Assembly (NCBI GenBank): GCA_003427395.1
Contig: BFEA01000034.1
Span: forward strand, 3,019,127-3,047,874
DNA length: 28,748 nucleotides
DNA from: Chara braunii
Lineage: Eukaryota; Streptophyta; Charophyceae; Charales; Characeae
Direction of reading: 5' to 3'
Shown here: piece after piece, positions 19,168 through 28,588 of the stretch
Numbering within the stretch: the stretch's first letter is position 1
Layout of the letters: the number at the start of each line of letters is the position of its first letter
Position numbers and translations under genes: made by a program
Notes under the pieces: model-generated
Seen by the model: the letters and a program-made list of their open reading frames with translations, nothing else
Told to the model about the DNA's origin: nothing
Databases searched by the model: none

Positions 19168-19638
19168 GCGGGCCGAGCTCAGTTGGTAAGGCACAGAAGT
19201 TGCATTCAGGAGGTCGTGGGTTCAATCCCCATTGGCCTCATGGACGTGCCTGGGCAAGCTTGGTGTTCTACCAGCTAGAGATAACCCGTTGGCCCCCCAA
19301 GCCAGCATTGGCAGGACCTTGGCTGATGTTGTTGGCTGCTATGCAGCGACAATATTGGCCATTAGACACCGCCATGTGGGGTTGGGGGGGGGGGTAGGGG
19401 GAGGTGCAGTGACTGGCCATTGCTCCGCGCTAGCACCGCCGATTTCCCCCATCGGCAATGCCTGCCCACCCCTCGTCACCGTGATGAGGGACTGGTACAG
19501 CCTTGCTCTCGCACCACAGCTGTGGTGGGTTGGTCGGTGCCCCCCCGTACTATAAATAGACTAGTGAGAGGATGAGATAGATGCGTACTACCAAGAAAAG
19601 ACAAAGAATATGAGATAGATGAGAGAAGAATATAGCTN
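19168..19638 (+). mobile_element. tRNA-derived SINE, copy 1
   Basis: The head GCGGGCCGAGCTCAGTTGG is a good box A and GGTTCAATCCC (19219-19229) a good box B, the internal promoter for RNA polymerase III. The loop TTGCAT recalls tRNA-Ala(TGC). The body is nearly identical to 21001-21482. The copy breaks at an N (19638), exactly where its poly(A) tail should begin. Confidence 0.9.
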
Positions 19639-19856
19639 CAGCGCAGTGGATGTATCTGGTCCTGAAACTAGTTCGGATGCGTGTCGGACCTGCCCACGGT
19701 CATTTGCAGATGCATCCACGGTCGCCCATAAAAATAAAAATAAAAAAAAAATGCACTTCCCTCCTGCTCTCTGCGGTGGGCGAAGTCACTTGGTGGGATC
19801 GTCAACAAATGCCCTGTGGTGTCTGCCTTTTCCCAAAACGTCCTTATTGCTGACCC
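19639..19856. other. Unassigned, A-rich run at 19728-19750
   Basis: Short segment after the N gap with no recognised gene. Confidence 0.4.
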
Positions 19857-19880
19857 TTTTTTTTTTTTTTTTTTTTTTTT
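19857..19880 (-). repeat. Poly(A) tail of an unidentified minus-strand retroposon
   Basis: A 24-bp T-run. The minus strand reads GAGAAATACATAAACC, a short spacer, then poly(A), like a retroposon 3' end. The upstream body of the element is not identified. Confidence 0.5.
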
Positions 19881-21000
19881 AATAGAAGGTTTATGTATTT
19901 CTCAATCAAAGGGTAGCCTGAGGCCGGGGACCTCACAATTCAACCCAGAGTTATCCCGGCAGCATCAGCCGGTTTAACTTATGAATCAATGCGCCTGCAA
20001 ATCAATAGCCTCGTACGTACTCTGTCAATATTACCTGTGTCTGTTATTCCTCATCAGCCATTCTATGTCTCTACTGCACTCCCCAACTATCTAGAAGGCA
20101 GTGCTGGAGGAGCAAGGCTCTACTCAACAGTCACGCCTATGTTTCATCTAAACTTATTCTGAACGGTGTTCTAACTTTTATCACTCTGTCTAATTCTAAC
20201 TAACTATCTCCACAGGGCGAGGAGGTGCATAGAAGGGTTGGGGGAGGTAGCTGGTATAATGAGTAGAGGTGGGGGGCGACAGGTATGGTGAGAGGAAGGG
20301 TAGTTTGGGTGGGGAGAGGGGTCTCGATCAAGGTGGGGGGAAGCATTATAATCTAGTCTAGTCTGAACAGGGCCTACTTCGGCCCGCCCTCGAGCTTAAA
20401 TCGCTCGAGAGGAACACTAGTTCCTTATCTATCTATTGCCTGGGTACTCTCCTCCCCACCCAACCCCTGCAGCCTACTGCAACCGCCGACTGGAACCGAG
20501 TGCCCTGGTTCTCGTGATAGGTAAAGCTGCCGAGAGAAGAAAGGAGGATTGTGAAGAGAGGGGGAGGGCTACCGAAGATAAGGATGTAGGGGGGTATGGA
20601 GGGTATGGAGGTGTGGAATCCAGTGTGAAGTCCAATGTGGGAAGGGGAGGCGATCACATGGGCGGGTAGGGACCGTGTGGAGGGAAGGAACTTATGTGAG
20701 CAGCCAAGGAGAGATAACCAGTTTGCCTGTGTGGGTGACTGCAGCAAGCTTGTTATCTCTGGCCCAGGTGACTAAAAACCAATGTCTGCCCCTGATGGCT
20801 GTCCCTCTCGCTGCTTTCCTGTTCCAGTCGACACGGATCATTGTTCTGATCCAAGCTTTTATCTTTGTGATCAGGCATGCGTCTGCGGACCATTGCTGTT
20901 TGAAGAGGTGACCCTTTGTTTTCCCTCCCCCTTGCCCCACAAAATGCCTCCTCGCTCCTTGCGCGTCACCCCTCCGCCCCTTGGCTGCGCAACCGCGCCA
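19881..21000. other. Unassigned; two adjacent hairpins near 20370-20409
   Basis: No gene is supported. GGGCC/GGCCC (20370-20385) and CTCGAGC/GCTCGAG (20389-20409) are tandem perfect inverted repeats. GGGTATGGA is repeated in tandem near 20592. Confidence 0.45.
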
Positions 21001-21482
21001 GGCGCGGTCTATCAGTTGGTAAGGCACAGAAGTTGCATTCAGGGAGATCGTGGGTTCAATCCCCATTGGCCTCATGGACGTGCCTGGGCAAGCTTGGTGT
21101 TCTACCAGCTAGAGATAAGCCGTTGGCCCCCCAAGCCAGCGTTGGCAGGACCTTGGCTGATGTTGTTGGCTGCTATGCAGCGACAATATTGGCCATTAGA
21201 CACCGCCATGACAGTGGGGGGGGTAGGGGGAGGTGCAGTGACTGGCCATTGCTCGGCGCTAGCACCACCGATTTGCCCACCCCTCGTCACCGTGATGAGG
21301 GACTGGTACAGCCTTGCTCTCACACCACAGTTGTGGTGCAAACCTACCCCGTGGGCGGGTTGGTTGATGTTCCCCGTACTATAAATAGACTAGTGAGAGG
21401 ATGAGATAGATGCGTACTACCAAGAAAAGACAAAGAATATGAGATAGATGAGAGAAGAATATAGCTTACTTAAAAAAAAAAA
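21001..21482 (+). mobile_element. tRNA-derived SINE, copy 2
   Basis: From CAGTTGGTAAGGC (box A) onward it is nearly identical to copy 1, with box B GGTTCAATCCC at 21053-21063. Differences are an ~18-bp deletion near 21270 and a short insertion near 21340. It ends in TATAGCTTACTT plus A11. The first ~12 bp differ from copy 1. No target duplication is obvious. Open frames across it are not genes. Confidence 0.9.
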
Positions 21483-21608
21483 CCCTGAGAGAAGTGGGGT
21501 GGTCTGCTCCGTGTTCTGTTGCTTGTCCTTGTTCTTCACTGTGTGTCCGGTTCGCCTTGTTGTTGAGCACCGTTCGGACCCTTCTGCCAGTTTGCCCGGC
21601 AGGATACC

Positions 21609-23545
21609 TTATAATCGTCTTGACTGTGCCTGGTGCCATTTCTTCCACCTCAACCTGTTGTCAACTATTGTCGCCACCTTGCCCTTTAGCAGCCAGCTGC
21701 TCGTAAAAGTCTGCTTCTTGGTTGTTTGTCCTTCTGGTCTGAATTTCGTTGAGTTCACTATTCTCCGCCATCTGCTCCTGATTTCCGTCTCTGCCATGCT
21801 CAGCAGTAAGGACCACATTTCTTCCCTTGCCACCTCTGCTCCCTCGATTGTTTGGGTGAACCTGCGTTTCCATGTCACCCACAGTGCCAGCTTCCTGAGC
21901 AGGGCGAACGATATTTCCCTGCCTCCCGTGATGTTGCTGGGGATGTTAGTTAGGAGTAGAATGGAGAGGGGCGGGATGTTAGGGGGGGGCGAGGCAAACA
22001 GGGTCAACCACAACTCTCAAACCTTCTTCCATATCCATGCCGCTTCTGGGCAGAAGAGGAGGCATTGGGGGATGTCTTCGGGTGAGTTGTTTCTGCACAT
22101 TGAGCAGCCTTCCGAGCTATCGGGTTGGAATGTTTCCTTCTCACGTGTAGCCATTGGTTGACGGGAAGGGCTGCATGTGCTATTAGCCATTGCATACTGC
22201 GGATTCTGATTGGTCTGATGAGAAGGTATTTGGTCCATAAGATGCTGATGGGAGTGGTGGCGTCTAGGTTTAGTACTGCTCTCCATTTCTCCGTCAGCAT
22301 TGGATTCGGGTCCCTGGTCTGTAGTCCGAGGTCATACCCGAACTTTACGTCGTATTCCGTTATTGTCCTCGATTTCCCCGTGGCGCCTAGATTCCATATC
22401 TATTCGTTTGGGTCGAATTCCAACTCCTTGATGCTGAGTTCCAGGTGAAAGATAATCCAGGGTTTCCTGTGGGGTACTCTAACCTTCCTAAGGAGGTAGG
22501 TGTCTACTTGTTCATTCAGTGGTGTTTTATTTAGGACCTCTAATTCGTAACTGTGGTGTTGGATGATGGGGTAGGATATGAACTTTGCCTGGTAGTTCGT
22601 TGGGTCCGGTATGGACACGGAGCGGTAGGCTCTTGTCGGTGGGGTCTGTGTGATGAGTAGCCTCCAGTCTCCTAGTTTCGACGTGTGAGCGTCTTTTAGG
22701 AGGGTTGTCCATGGGGGAGGAATGCTTTGAAGGATTTCTGACAGGTTGGTGGTCAGCAGGTGGCATCCTTTTAGGGATGTGCGGAGATCCTGTTCGGTTA
22801 GCCATTCATTTCGGTCTTCGGACCTCAGATGTTTGACCTGCCATACTCCTCTCTCCACCCAAGACAGCCATCTGCAGTCTTTGGGCCGCAGGGTCCAAGG
22901 TCTGCCCTCTGAGTCTTTAATCCAGGGATTGCAGAACAAGGGTTGTCTTAAAACTTCCTTTTTGTTGCTCGGAGCCCCCTTCTTTTCTGGCATCAGCCGG
23001 CGCCAAGCCTTCAGGACCGGTGCCCAGTAGGGGATGGGTGTGGTGGGGGGCTGATTGTCAGTTGCGGGGTTTCTCCTGGCCGGTCTCCCCGATTTGATTG
23101 TCCATTCCTTGGCCATGATCCAGAACAGGCCACTCATGTTCGGTAGGGACGCTACTGGTGCCAAATTCCTTATGGTGTCTACCGCCATCTTGGTCCACCG
23201 GAGGGCTTGTTTGGTTAGGATTTTGATTATCCATTTCATTCGGAGTGCGATCGCTTCCTGTTTAGGGTCGATTATGCCTAGCCCTCCCTCATGTGTTTTC
23301 CTGATGACAATTTGCCAGGCAACCTTGTTAATGCAAGTGGTTCTTTTGGGGTCACCGGTCCACGAGTAACACCTGACTCTGGCCTTCAGCTTCTTCAATC
23401 GGGAGGGGACCATATGGAGGCCATGTACCACCAAGTGGAGAATACTGCTGTGTTGATGATCAGGGCTCTTCCCAGCAGGGAGGCCTGAGCTTTGGTGCAG
23501 TTGGCTAGGCGGGTTATTGCTCTAGCGAGGTGCCAATGATTTCTC
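21609..23545 (-). pseudogene. LINE (non-LTR retrotransposon) ORF2 C-terminal part, 5'-truncated and frameshifted
   Basis: Read on the minus strand it starts with ARAITRLANCTKAQASLLGR and IINTAVFS, the post-catalytic RT segment (S-L-x-G-R), in a frame ending at 23395. The 344-codon frame 22400-23434 follows, with CYSWTGDPKRTTCINKVAWQ and GGLGIIDPKQEAIALRMKW, typical of plant LINEs. An in-frame TAG at 22400-22402 is followed, in the same frame, by MQWLIAHAALPVNQWL, the zf-RVT lead-in. A frameshift then gives CSMCRNNSPEDIPQCLLF, the zinc knuckle. Another shift opens the last segment (21609-22013). The fingers, palm and endonuclease are absent, as expected of 5' truncation during insertion. It is not functional. 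Confidence 0.9.
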
Positions 23546-23689
23546 ATAGAGAATACGAAGAGTTTTTCAAATAAGATCATACGTGCATTAGGACTTTCTC
23601 CACTAATTTTGGTTGAAACTTCTCTTTTTCCTTTTTTTTGTGGACAAAACACACGCCCTTCTATTCTGGAGTGCACCAGTCCGGTTACT

Positions 23690-23880
23690 TGTCATCGGCA
23701 AGCACATACAGATAAAAAAGGAGGGGGGTTTCGCCCGCATGTGACAGGCACGGGAATGGGGCAAACTCAGGTCCTGCTGAGCCCGGTCAGGAGCAGAGCC
23801 GGGAAGTGGGAATGCACCCTGCCATGTTGTTCCTGGCCGGGAGGGTAGGACATGATAGGGCCCTCCTCCCTGTCCCCTCC
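23690..23880 (-). repeat. Possible repeat related to 27985-28140
   Basis: On the minus strand GTCACATGCGGGCGAAACC followed by CCTTTTTTATCTGTATGTG resembles GTCATGCGAGACCCGCG and CCTTTATATGTATAGAG near 28010-27985. The similarity was judged by eye and is moderate. Confidence 0.35.
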
Positions 23881-24107
23881 CCCCCTCCCAACCCCTCACC
23901 ATGGAGAGTCTCCATTATTCCCCTTAAACCTCCCCCCACCTCCCCCATTCTAATCTACCCTACAATAACTGGTTAACCGCGACAGCGGTCTATCCTACTA
24001 TAATTGGTTGAAGTGTGTGGCCAATTATGCTACAGGTGGCAGAGAACCCCACATAACACACCACTAATTCTCTGCTCGTCACATGACGTCCTGGGAGAAG
24101 GGGGGGT

Positions 24108-24161
24108 TCTAGCCGAAGGGGGTTCACGGGGGGCTCTAGCCGAAGGGGGTTCATGTGAATC
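24108..24161. repeat. 27-bp tandem pair
   Basis: TCTAGCCGAAGGGGGTTCA begins at 24108 and 24135. Confidence 0.85.
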
Positions 24162-24199
24162 ATCAGTTTGCAGGCCGCTTGCTGAGGGGTAGCTGTTAG

Positions 24200-25610
24200 G
24201 GCAATCCTCGACATTCAAAGACACCTAACGAGAAGGGTCCACTTCCGGTTCTTCCATGTCCAGTATCCAACGCCAGACACCTGATGCATGCTCATCTGAA
24301 GATGAGCGGTGCACTGTCCAAGGAGTGCCAATGTGATGAACAGGACTCAAAACAAAACGATATAGATATGACCTGACACATCAGATCCAGACTCGACTCA
24401 CACCATCATCATCACACATGTCACTCAGCAAGGAGGGAAAACATATGCATAAGAAAGGTCCCTCCTCACACACACACATGGGGAAGAAACCACAGATGAT
24501 GAGGGGGGAGGAGAGACAAAGGTGGAGAGGGTAGAAAGGACAAGAGTAGAACTCGTAGTCACCCGAGAAATAATCTCCCCGTCAAATGTCCAACCAATGT
24601 TTGTGCTCAAAAGTGTCGAATCAAATCCTGGGTGCTCATAGGCCCGAAATAATCGCTGCCTGAAATCTCTCTCTCTCTCTCTGAAGGGGAAGAAGAAAAG
24701 GGGGAGGAGGAGGAGGAGAAGAAGAATAATGGCTATGGAGGAGCAGAGAAAAGTCAGGAGAAGGAGAAGAAGAAGAAGAACTCTCCTCTCTCATGCGCTG
24801 ATGATGACGATACCACAATACTGACCAGCGAAGGTGACAACTACGATGCAGGTCACTGCTGAAGGCTGGTCCCACGACCGAAGTCCCAGCTATGGCGCCC
24901 AGGTAAGTCTCTCTCTCCCTCGTGGACATGGCCTCCACCAAACCTCTCCACTCCAGCCTACTCCTCTACTCCTGCGGCGCTGCTCTATCGCAGCTCTCCC
25001 CCAAACTGGCGCTGCTCCAGCAGCATGACGCCCAACTGAGGCTCCAGCCCGAATGTCTCCTCAAAGTGGAGGACTGGCCCAGCTATATACCACTGGGCCT
25101 GGCTGAGCAGTCATCGGTCTGCAATCAGGACCGTTGGATCTGATGTCCAATCAATGGTCCTGATCGCAGATCCAAGTCCTGGCCATGTGATCCTGGGCAA
25201 AAACGGCCTGCCTGGGTCCCCACTGGACGTCCCCACTGGACGTCCAGGCAACCCTGCTGATGCAGCAGGGTCCTGAGGGCTGGGCCAGGCACAAACAAAC
25301 GAATGTCTGGTCCAGTCCCAGATACAGACAAATCTGAACCTGGCCGACAACAGCCGAAACTGAAATCCACTGGTCCGAACAGGCATCTACCTGTTCGGCA
25401 AAAGGAAAAGTCCAAACCACAGAAAAATATTCCAGACAAAACCCAGCAAAAATAATAAATGCTGAATAAAGGAGAGCACACGTGGAACCGAGTGTGTGCC
25501 TGGCCTGGAAAAATGCCCATGGGCCTCCAGGTCGCTCACCAAAAATAGGTGCACAGCCTGGGGGCCCGGAACAACCACCGGGCCCCGTGTAGCAGCTTCA
25601 GCATGCTACA
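24200..25610 (-). repeat. Possible 3' LTR with polypurine tract and TATA box
   Basis: On the minus strand, AAGGAGGGGGG runs directly into TGTAGCATGCTG at 25610, the way a polypurine tract meets an LTR. Downstream are GTATATAGCT (25090-25081), a TATA-type box, and a long pyrimidine-rich leader. The distal LTR boundary is not visible. The segment also holds a 13-bp tandem pair at 25216, a perfect 8-bp hairpin CCCTGCTG/CAGCAGGG (about 25252-25270), an ATCAGGACC/GGTCCTGAT inverted repeat near 25125-25165, and on the plus strand a consensus donor CAG|GTAAGT near 24901. No gene is recognised. Confidence 0.4.
25561..25610. other. Two abutting hairpins at the putative LTR edge
   Basis: GGGGCCCGG (25561-25569) pairs with CCGGGCCCC (25578-25586). 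Immediately next, TGTAGCA (25588) pairs with TGCTACA (ending 25610). Confidence 0.85.
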
Positions 25611-25689
25611 CCCCCCCTCCTTGAAAAAGCCGAGCTATGGCGAGGGCGGAGCTCGAAATGCATCCCGTGGGGAGAGATGACAACATCCC

Positions 25690-26250
25690 CCCAAACTCGT
25701 GGAATACACAGCCGTGGTGAATAGTCGGTCTCTGGGAGGAAATAACGGAACCAAAGGCTGATTCCTCTTGTCCGCTGTAAGAACCCGTGGTCCGGAAAAT
25801 TGTGGCCAAAATGAGAGCATACCCAAACTCGTTGAGTAACCAAGGGCTGCAAGATCCGTAAGGAATCTGCAGGTGATGAGTAGGTCGCCGCAATGAAATG
25901 AAGTAAGAACCTCGTCGATCAACCGATGCACGCACGATCCGGAAATGAATCCGTAGGTGAAAAGTCGGTCGTCGTGAGGAGTGAAATGAGAAACTCGTCG
26001 AGTAACCGAGGCACACGAGATCCGAAATCGAATCGGTAGGTGAAGAATCGGTCGCCGTGACGAAATGAAACAAGCACATTCCCAAGGTTGTCGAGTAACC
26101 GATGCACATGAGAATCAGATAACGAATCCGTAGGTGAAGAGTCGGTCGCCATAACAAGGTCGACCACAAACTCGTCATGTAACCAAGGCACTCGGGGTTC
26201 CGAAAACGTATCCATAGGTGAAAATTTGGTCACCATGACAAGTGAAACAA
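25690..26250. repeat. Degenerate ~84-bp tandem array, about six units
   Basis: The phrase GAGTAACC or its variants recurs at about 25836, 25919, 26002, 26095 and 26179 (spacings 83, 83, 93, 84). Each unit also holds GTAGGTGAAGAGTCGGTCGCC-like text. Sequences beginning GATT-CCTC and ending ATTGTGGCC lie at both ends (about 25758 and 26258). Minus-strand frames give 28-residue echoes such as TDSSPTDSISD, but spacing is not always a multiple of three, so coding is doubtful. Confidence 0.8.
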
Positions 26251-26849
26251 AGATGGAGGCCGATTTCCTCGACCGTGCGTAAGCACAAGTGGGCCCGAAA
26301 AAAAATTGTGGCCGAAACAACTTGGCACCAGATCGGAGAGTGTGGAGGAGGGAAGGAACACAGGACTTCCACGCCAAAGGCATCACGAACTGTAATCGTC
26401 CACCGGTGGAAGTTGACCGTGTAATCTGCGCTAGGAAGCCAGGCCTGAAGTCCTTGTCTAATGCGTCGAAATTTGATGACTTCGCGCTCATGTGAGGCGA
26501 AGTAAATGGGTTCCTTGCCAATACGTTGGTCAATAACCAACTCAGGGTGAAACTGCCGCCGAACTTGTGTGCCAAGGCCAGTGCATTGAATGAACGACCG
26601 GCTGCTGAAATCGCGAGTCGCTCTGCGACCAAGCGAAGCATTGTAGGACGCTTGCCGTATAGGGGTGCATACTAGAAGGGGCGGTGCGTAGCTGTGATCG
26701 TGCCGCTGTGTGCGAACGCGCCCGACCTTCACAAAAAAATCAAGAAGGTTGGCCACCACCACTCCGTCATCCGTCGGCGAAGTTGGTGGTGCATAGAAGG
26801 ATAAGTATGTGTGTGAATAGGCACAACTTGTGGCGCGATGCGGTCTTGA
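26251..26849 (-). other. Long open frame of unknown nature (26175-26972, minus)
   Basis: A 265-codon minus-strand frame overlaps this interval. It has no motif I can assign. Part of it lies in the tandem array and part is antisense to the plus-strand Gag-like frame, so it may be fortuitous. Otherwise nothing is recognised here. Confidence 0.25.
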
Positions 26850-27658
26850 TACACAACTCGTAGGGAGAGCAACCAAGTGAAATCCTCGGGCCTGAACAGT
26901 TTCAAGTCCTACAAGTTGAACTCGCACGCTGAATCCCTTGAAGAAGTCGAAAGCGTCGAAGTCGAACTGCAAATGGACGGAGAGGAAACCACTGAATTGA
27001 TGGGTACTCGTCCTTGAGCAAACTGGCCCAGCGGTGGAACTAGCCGAGCAGCGAGGTCCTCGAAAGAAGAAAAGAGAGGAAGAAGAAGGGTAGTTGGTTG
27101 ATGATGGTTGATTCCGATGGGAATCGAACCGAGATCGATGATCTCTCTGATCTTAAGGAGGAAACTAAGATAGGTGGCGAGGAGAGTGCAAAGGGTGGCA
27201 ACCTCGCCGCCATAACCAAGGGAAAGGCAGCTGGCCGTGGCAAGGGCGTCAACAAAAGAGTCAGGGGCAGGCTCATAACTCAGACAAGATAGCGGTTTAG
27301 GTACGAGCACCAATCAGGGAAACAAATCCCGCAAATAGAAGTAATAGCTGCTTCTACTCATGCTAAAGTGGTTGATGTACCCTCACCACTTCAGAAGATG
27401 GCCGAAGCTATTAACTCTCTAGTCACCCCGCAGATGCATCTGGACCAAACGACACTCTATTTGTTAGATGTATTTGAGGCCTTAGAAAACTTGGAAACCG
27501 AGTGGTCGGCAAGGGACCCTTAGAAGTTTTGGGTGGCACTATCTAGAGGTCCTAGAGGGGAGCATTTCGTAGTGGAACTCGGTGTAGGTGGCCACAAGTG
27601 TGGTGACTTCGTAAACATTGGCTCCACACAGAACTTCATAAGTTGTGACTGCGCCTAG
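26850..27658 (+). pseudogene. LTR-retroelement Gag-type polyprotein, decayed
   Basis: Plus-strand frames are chained by shifts. The first ends at 27015 (LEEVESVEVELQMDGEE, acidic). A short basic one ends at 27091 (RGPRKKKREEEEG). A long one runs from 27098 to 27658 and is interrupted only by TAG at 27290, 27521 and 27656. The last has a basic stretch (GRGKGVNKRVRGR), a helical Gag-like part (KMAEAINSLVTPQ), and ends in FVNIGSTQNFIS, the start of a retropepsin-like domain. The acidic/basic order suits a nucleic-acid-binding Gag. No zinc knuckle is seen. Confidence 0.6.
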
Positions 27659-27927
27659 GGGACCGGGTGCAGCGCTTGGGTAGATATGTAGCATCTACCT
27701 TGGCCAACAAAGAGCGCATGATTGTAAATGACTACGTCAAGGAAGTAGTTTGCACCTTCTACTATGGAGGTGGGGAACTTAATCATAGGATTTTGTTCCT
27801 GGTTAGTGACAACTTGCCGTTTGACATGTTGTTAGGCATGTACTACCCCAGTTCGATTGGGACCGAAAGATGCTTAAACGTGTACTACCGGAAGGGAGGA
27901 TATCAGACTTGCGAAGTACAAGGCTAG
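27590..27927 (+). pseudogene. Retropepsin-like protease of an LTR element, decayed
   Basis: FVNIGSTQNFIS corresponds to the family's active-site segment (V-D-S-G-A-T-x-N-F-I-S), with the aspartate replaced by Asn. After a TAG and a frameshift near 27660, the frame 27667-27927 gives RLGRYVASTLANKERM and then LFLVSDNLPFDMLLGMYY. These match the T-L-A-D-G and D-M-I-L-G-M-D-W-L landmarks of RVP_2 and gypsy proteases. Loss of the catalytic Asp, a stop and a frameshift make it inactive. It is on the opposite strand to the gypsy relic at 1127-4230 and the putative LTR at 24200-25610, so it is a separate element. Confidence 0.75.
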
Positions 27928-27984
27928 CAATCTGATAGACACTTATGGTTGTATGTGTGCATCAACATTCTACATCTCTATACA

Positions 27985-28140
27985 TATAAAGGAAAACGCG
28001 GGTCTCGCATGACAGTCCGGGGCAACACCCGGTTCCCTGGTGTGGGACTCATGGCAGGCCCAAGGGCAGACTGCGTGCCGGTACGGTGAGGTCGGGGGTC
28101 GAGTCGGGTTGCCTGCGGGCGGCCAATGTTCGAATTTACG
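27985..28140 (-). repeat. Possible repeat related to 23690-23880
   Basis: See 23690-23880. It ends near a T-run at 28145-28156. Confidence 0.35.
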
Positions 28141-28290
28141 GCCGTTTTTTTTTTTTGGTTGGTGTTGGCGCGGCGCGGGGTCTTTATTTGCTGCAAGTTT
28201 GTTTTGCGCCGCGCCGTGATTGCAGGTGTCGGCCATATTCAACCAGGTAGTGTATATCTTCATTTTCTAGCGCAAGATCCATCGATTTGA

Positions 28291-28297
<7 letters not shown>

Positions 28298-28347
<50 letters not shown>

Positions 28348-28388
28348 CACACACACACACACACATGCACGCACACACACACACACAC
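28298..28388. repeat. Compound (CT)n(CA)n microsatellite
   Basis: A CT tract passes directly into a CA tract with a few G interruptions. Confidence 0.95.
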
Positions 28389-28473
28389 AAGATTCATCCC
28401 CCGGAAGTGAAACATGGCAGATCAAGGTATGACGTCGACATACGTTATCGAACCGATCTGCCACTACGACATG

Positions 28474-28474
<1 letters not shown>

Positions 28475-28536
<62 letters not shown>
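28475..28536. repeat. (GA)n microsatellite
   Basis: A pure GA tract between two copies of a 36-bp segment that lie exactly 100 bp apart (28447 and 28547). Confidence 0.95.
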
Positions 28537-28539
<3 letters not shown>

Positions 28540-28588
28540 GACCAAGATCGAACCAATCTACCATTACAACATGTGGAGGGAGAGAGAG

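Larger units (their letters stand above)
28151..28588 (+). repeat. 438-bp tandem unit, copy 1, with microsatellites
   Basis: It begins TTTTTTGGTTGGTGTTGG and carries a perfect 10-bp inverted repeat GGCGCGGCGC (28167-28176) / GCGCCGCGCC (28206-28215). Then come (CT)n(CA)n to about 28388, a 36-bp segment at 28447-28482, a GA tract, and the same 36-bp segment at 28547-28582. Copy 2 starts at 28589. Confidence 0.9.

Noticed and set aside
19219-21063. Genuine tRNA genes at the A and B boxes
   Set aside because: The boxes are present, but the sequence continues into a SINE body without a proper acceptor stem. They are SINE heads.
20782-21404. Plus frames of 200 and 162 codons
   Set aside because: They run through a tRNA-derived SINE, and parallel frames occur in the other SINE copy. 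The shared protein text is repeat sequence.
21448-22161. 237-codon plus frame
   Set aside because: It is antisense to the LINE C-terminal region, whose minus-strand frames match the LINE family.
24901-24910. Plus-strand CAG|GTAAGT donor as evidence for a gene
   Set aside because: A good consensus, but there is no convincing exon before it and no acceptor or protein family.
25919-26972. Minus-strand frames of 240 and 265 codons as real genes
   Set aside because: No motif was found, they overlap each other and a tandem array, and the plus strand carries Gag-like coding from 26850. They are kept only as an uncertain note.
22400-27927. TAG reassigned as a sense codon
   Set aside because: The DUF1639 exon gives no support, and the relics also carry frameshifts and lost catalytic residues, so ordinary decay explains the stops.
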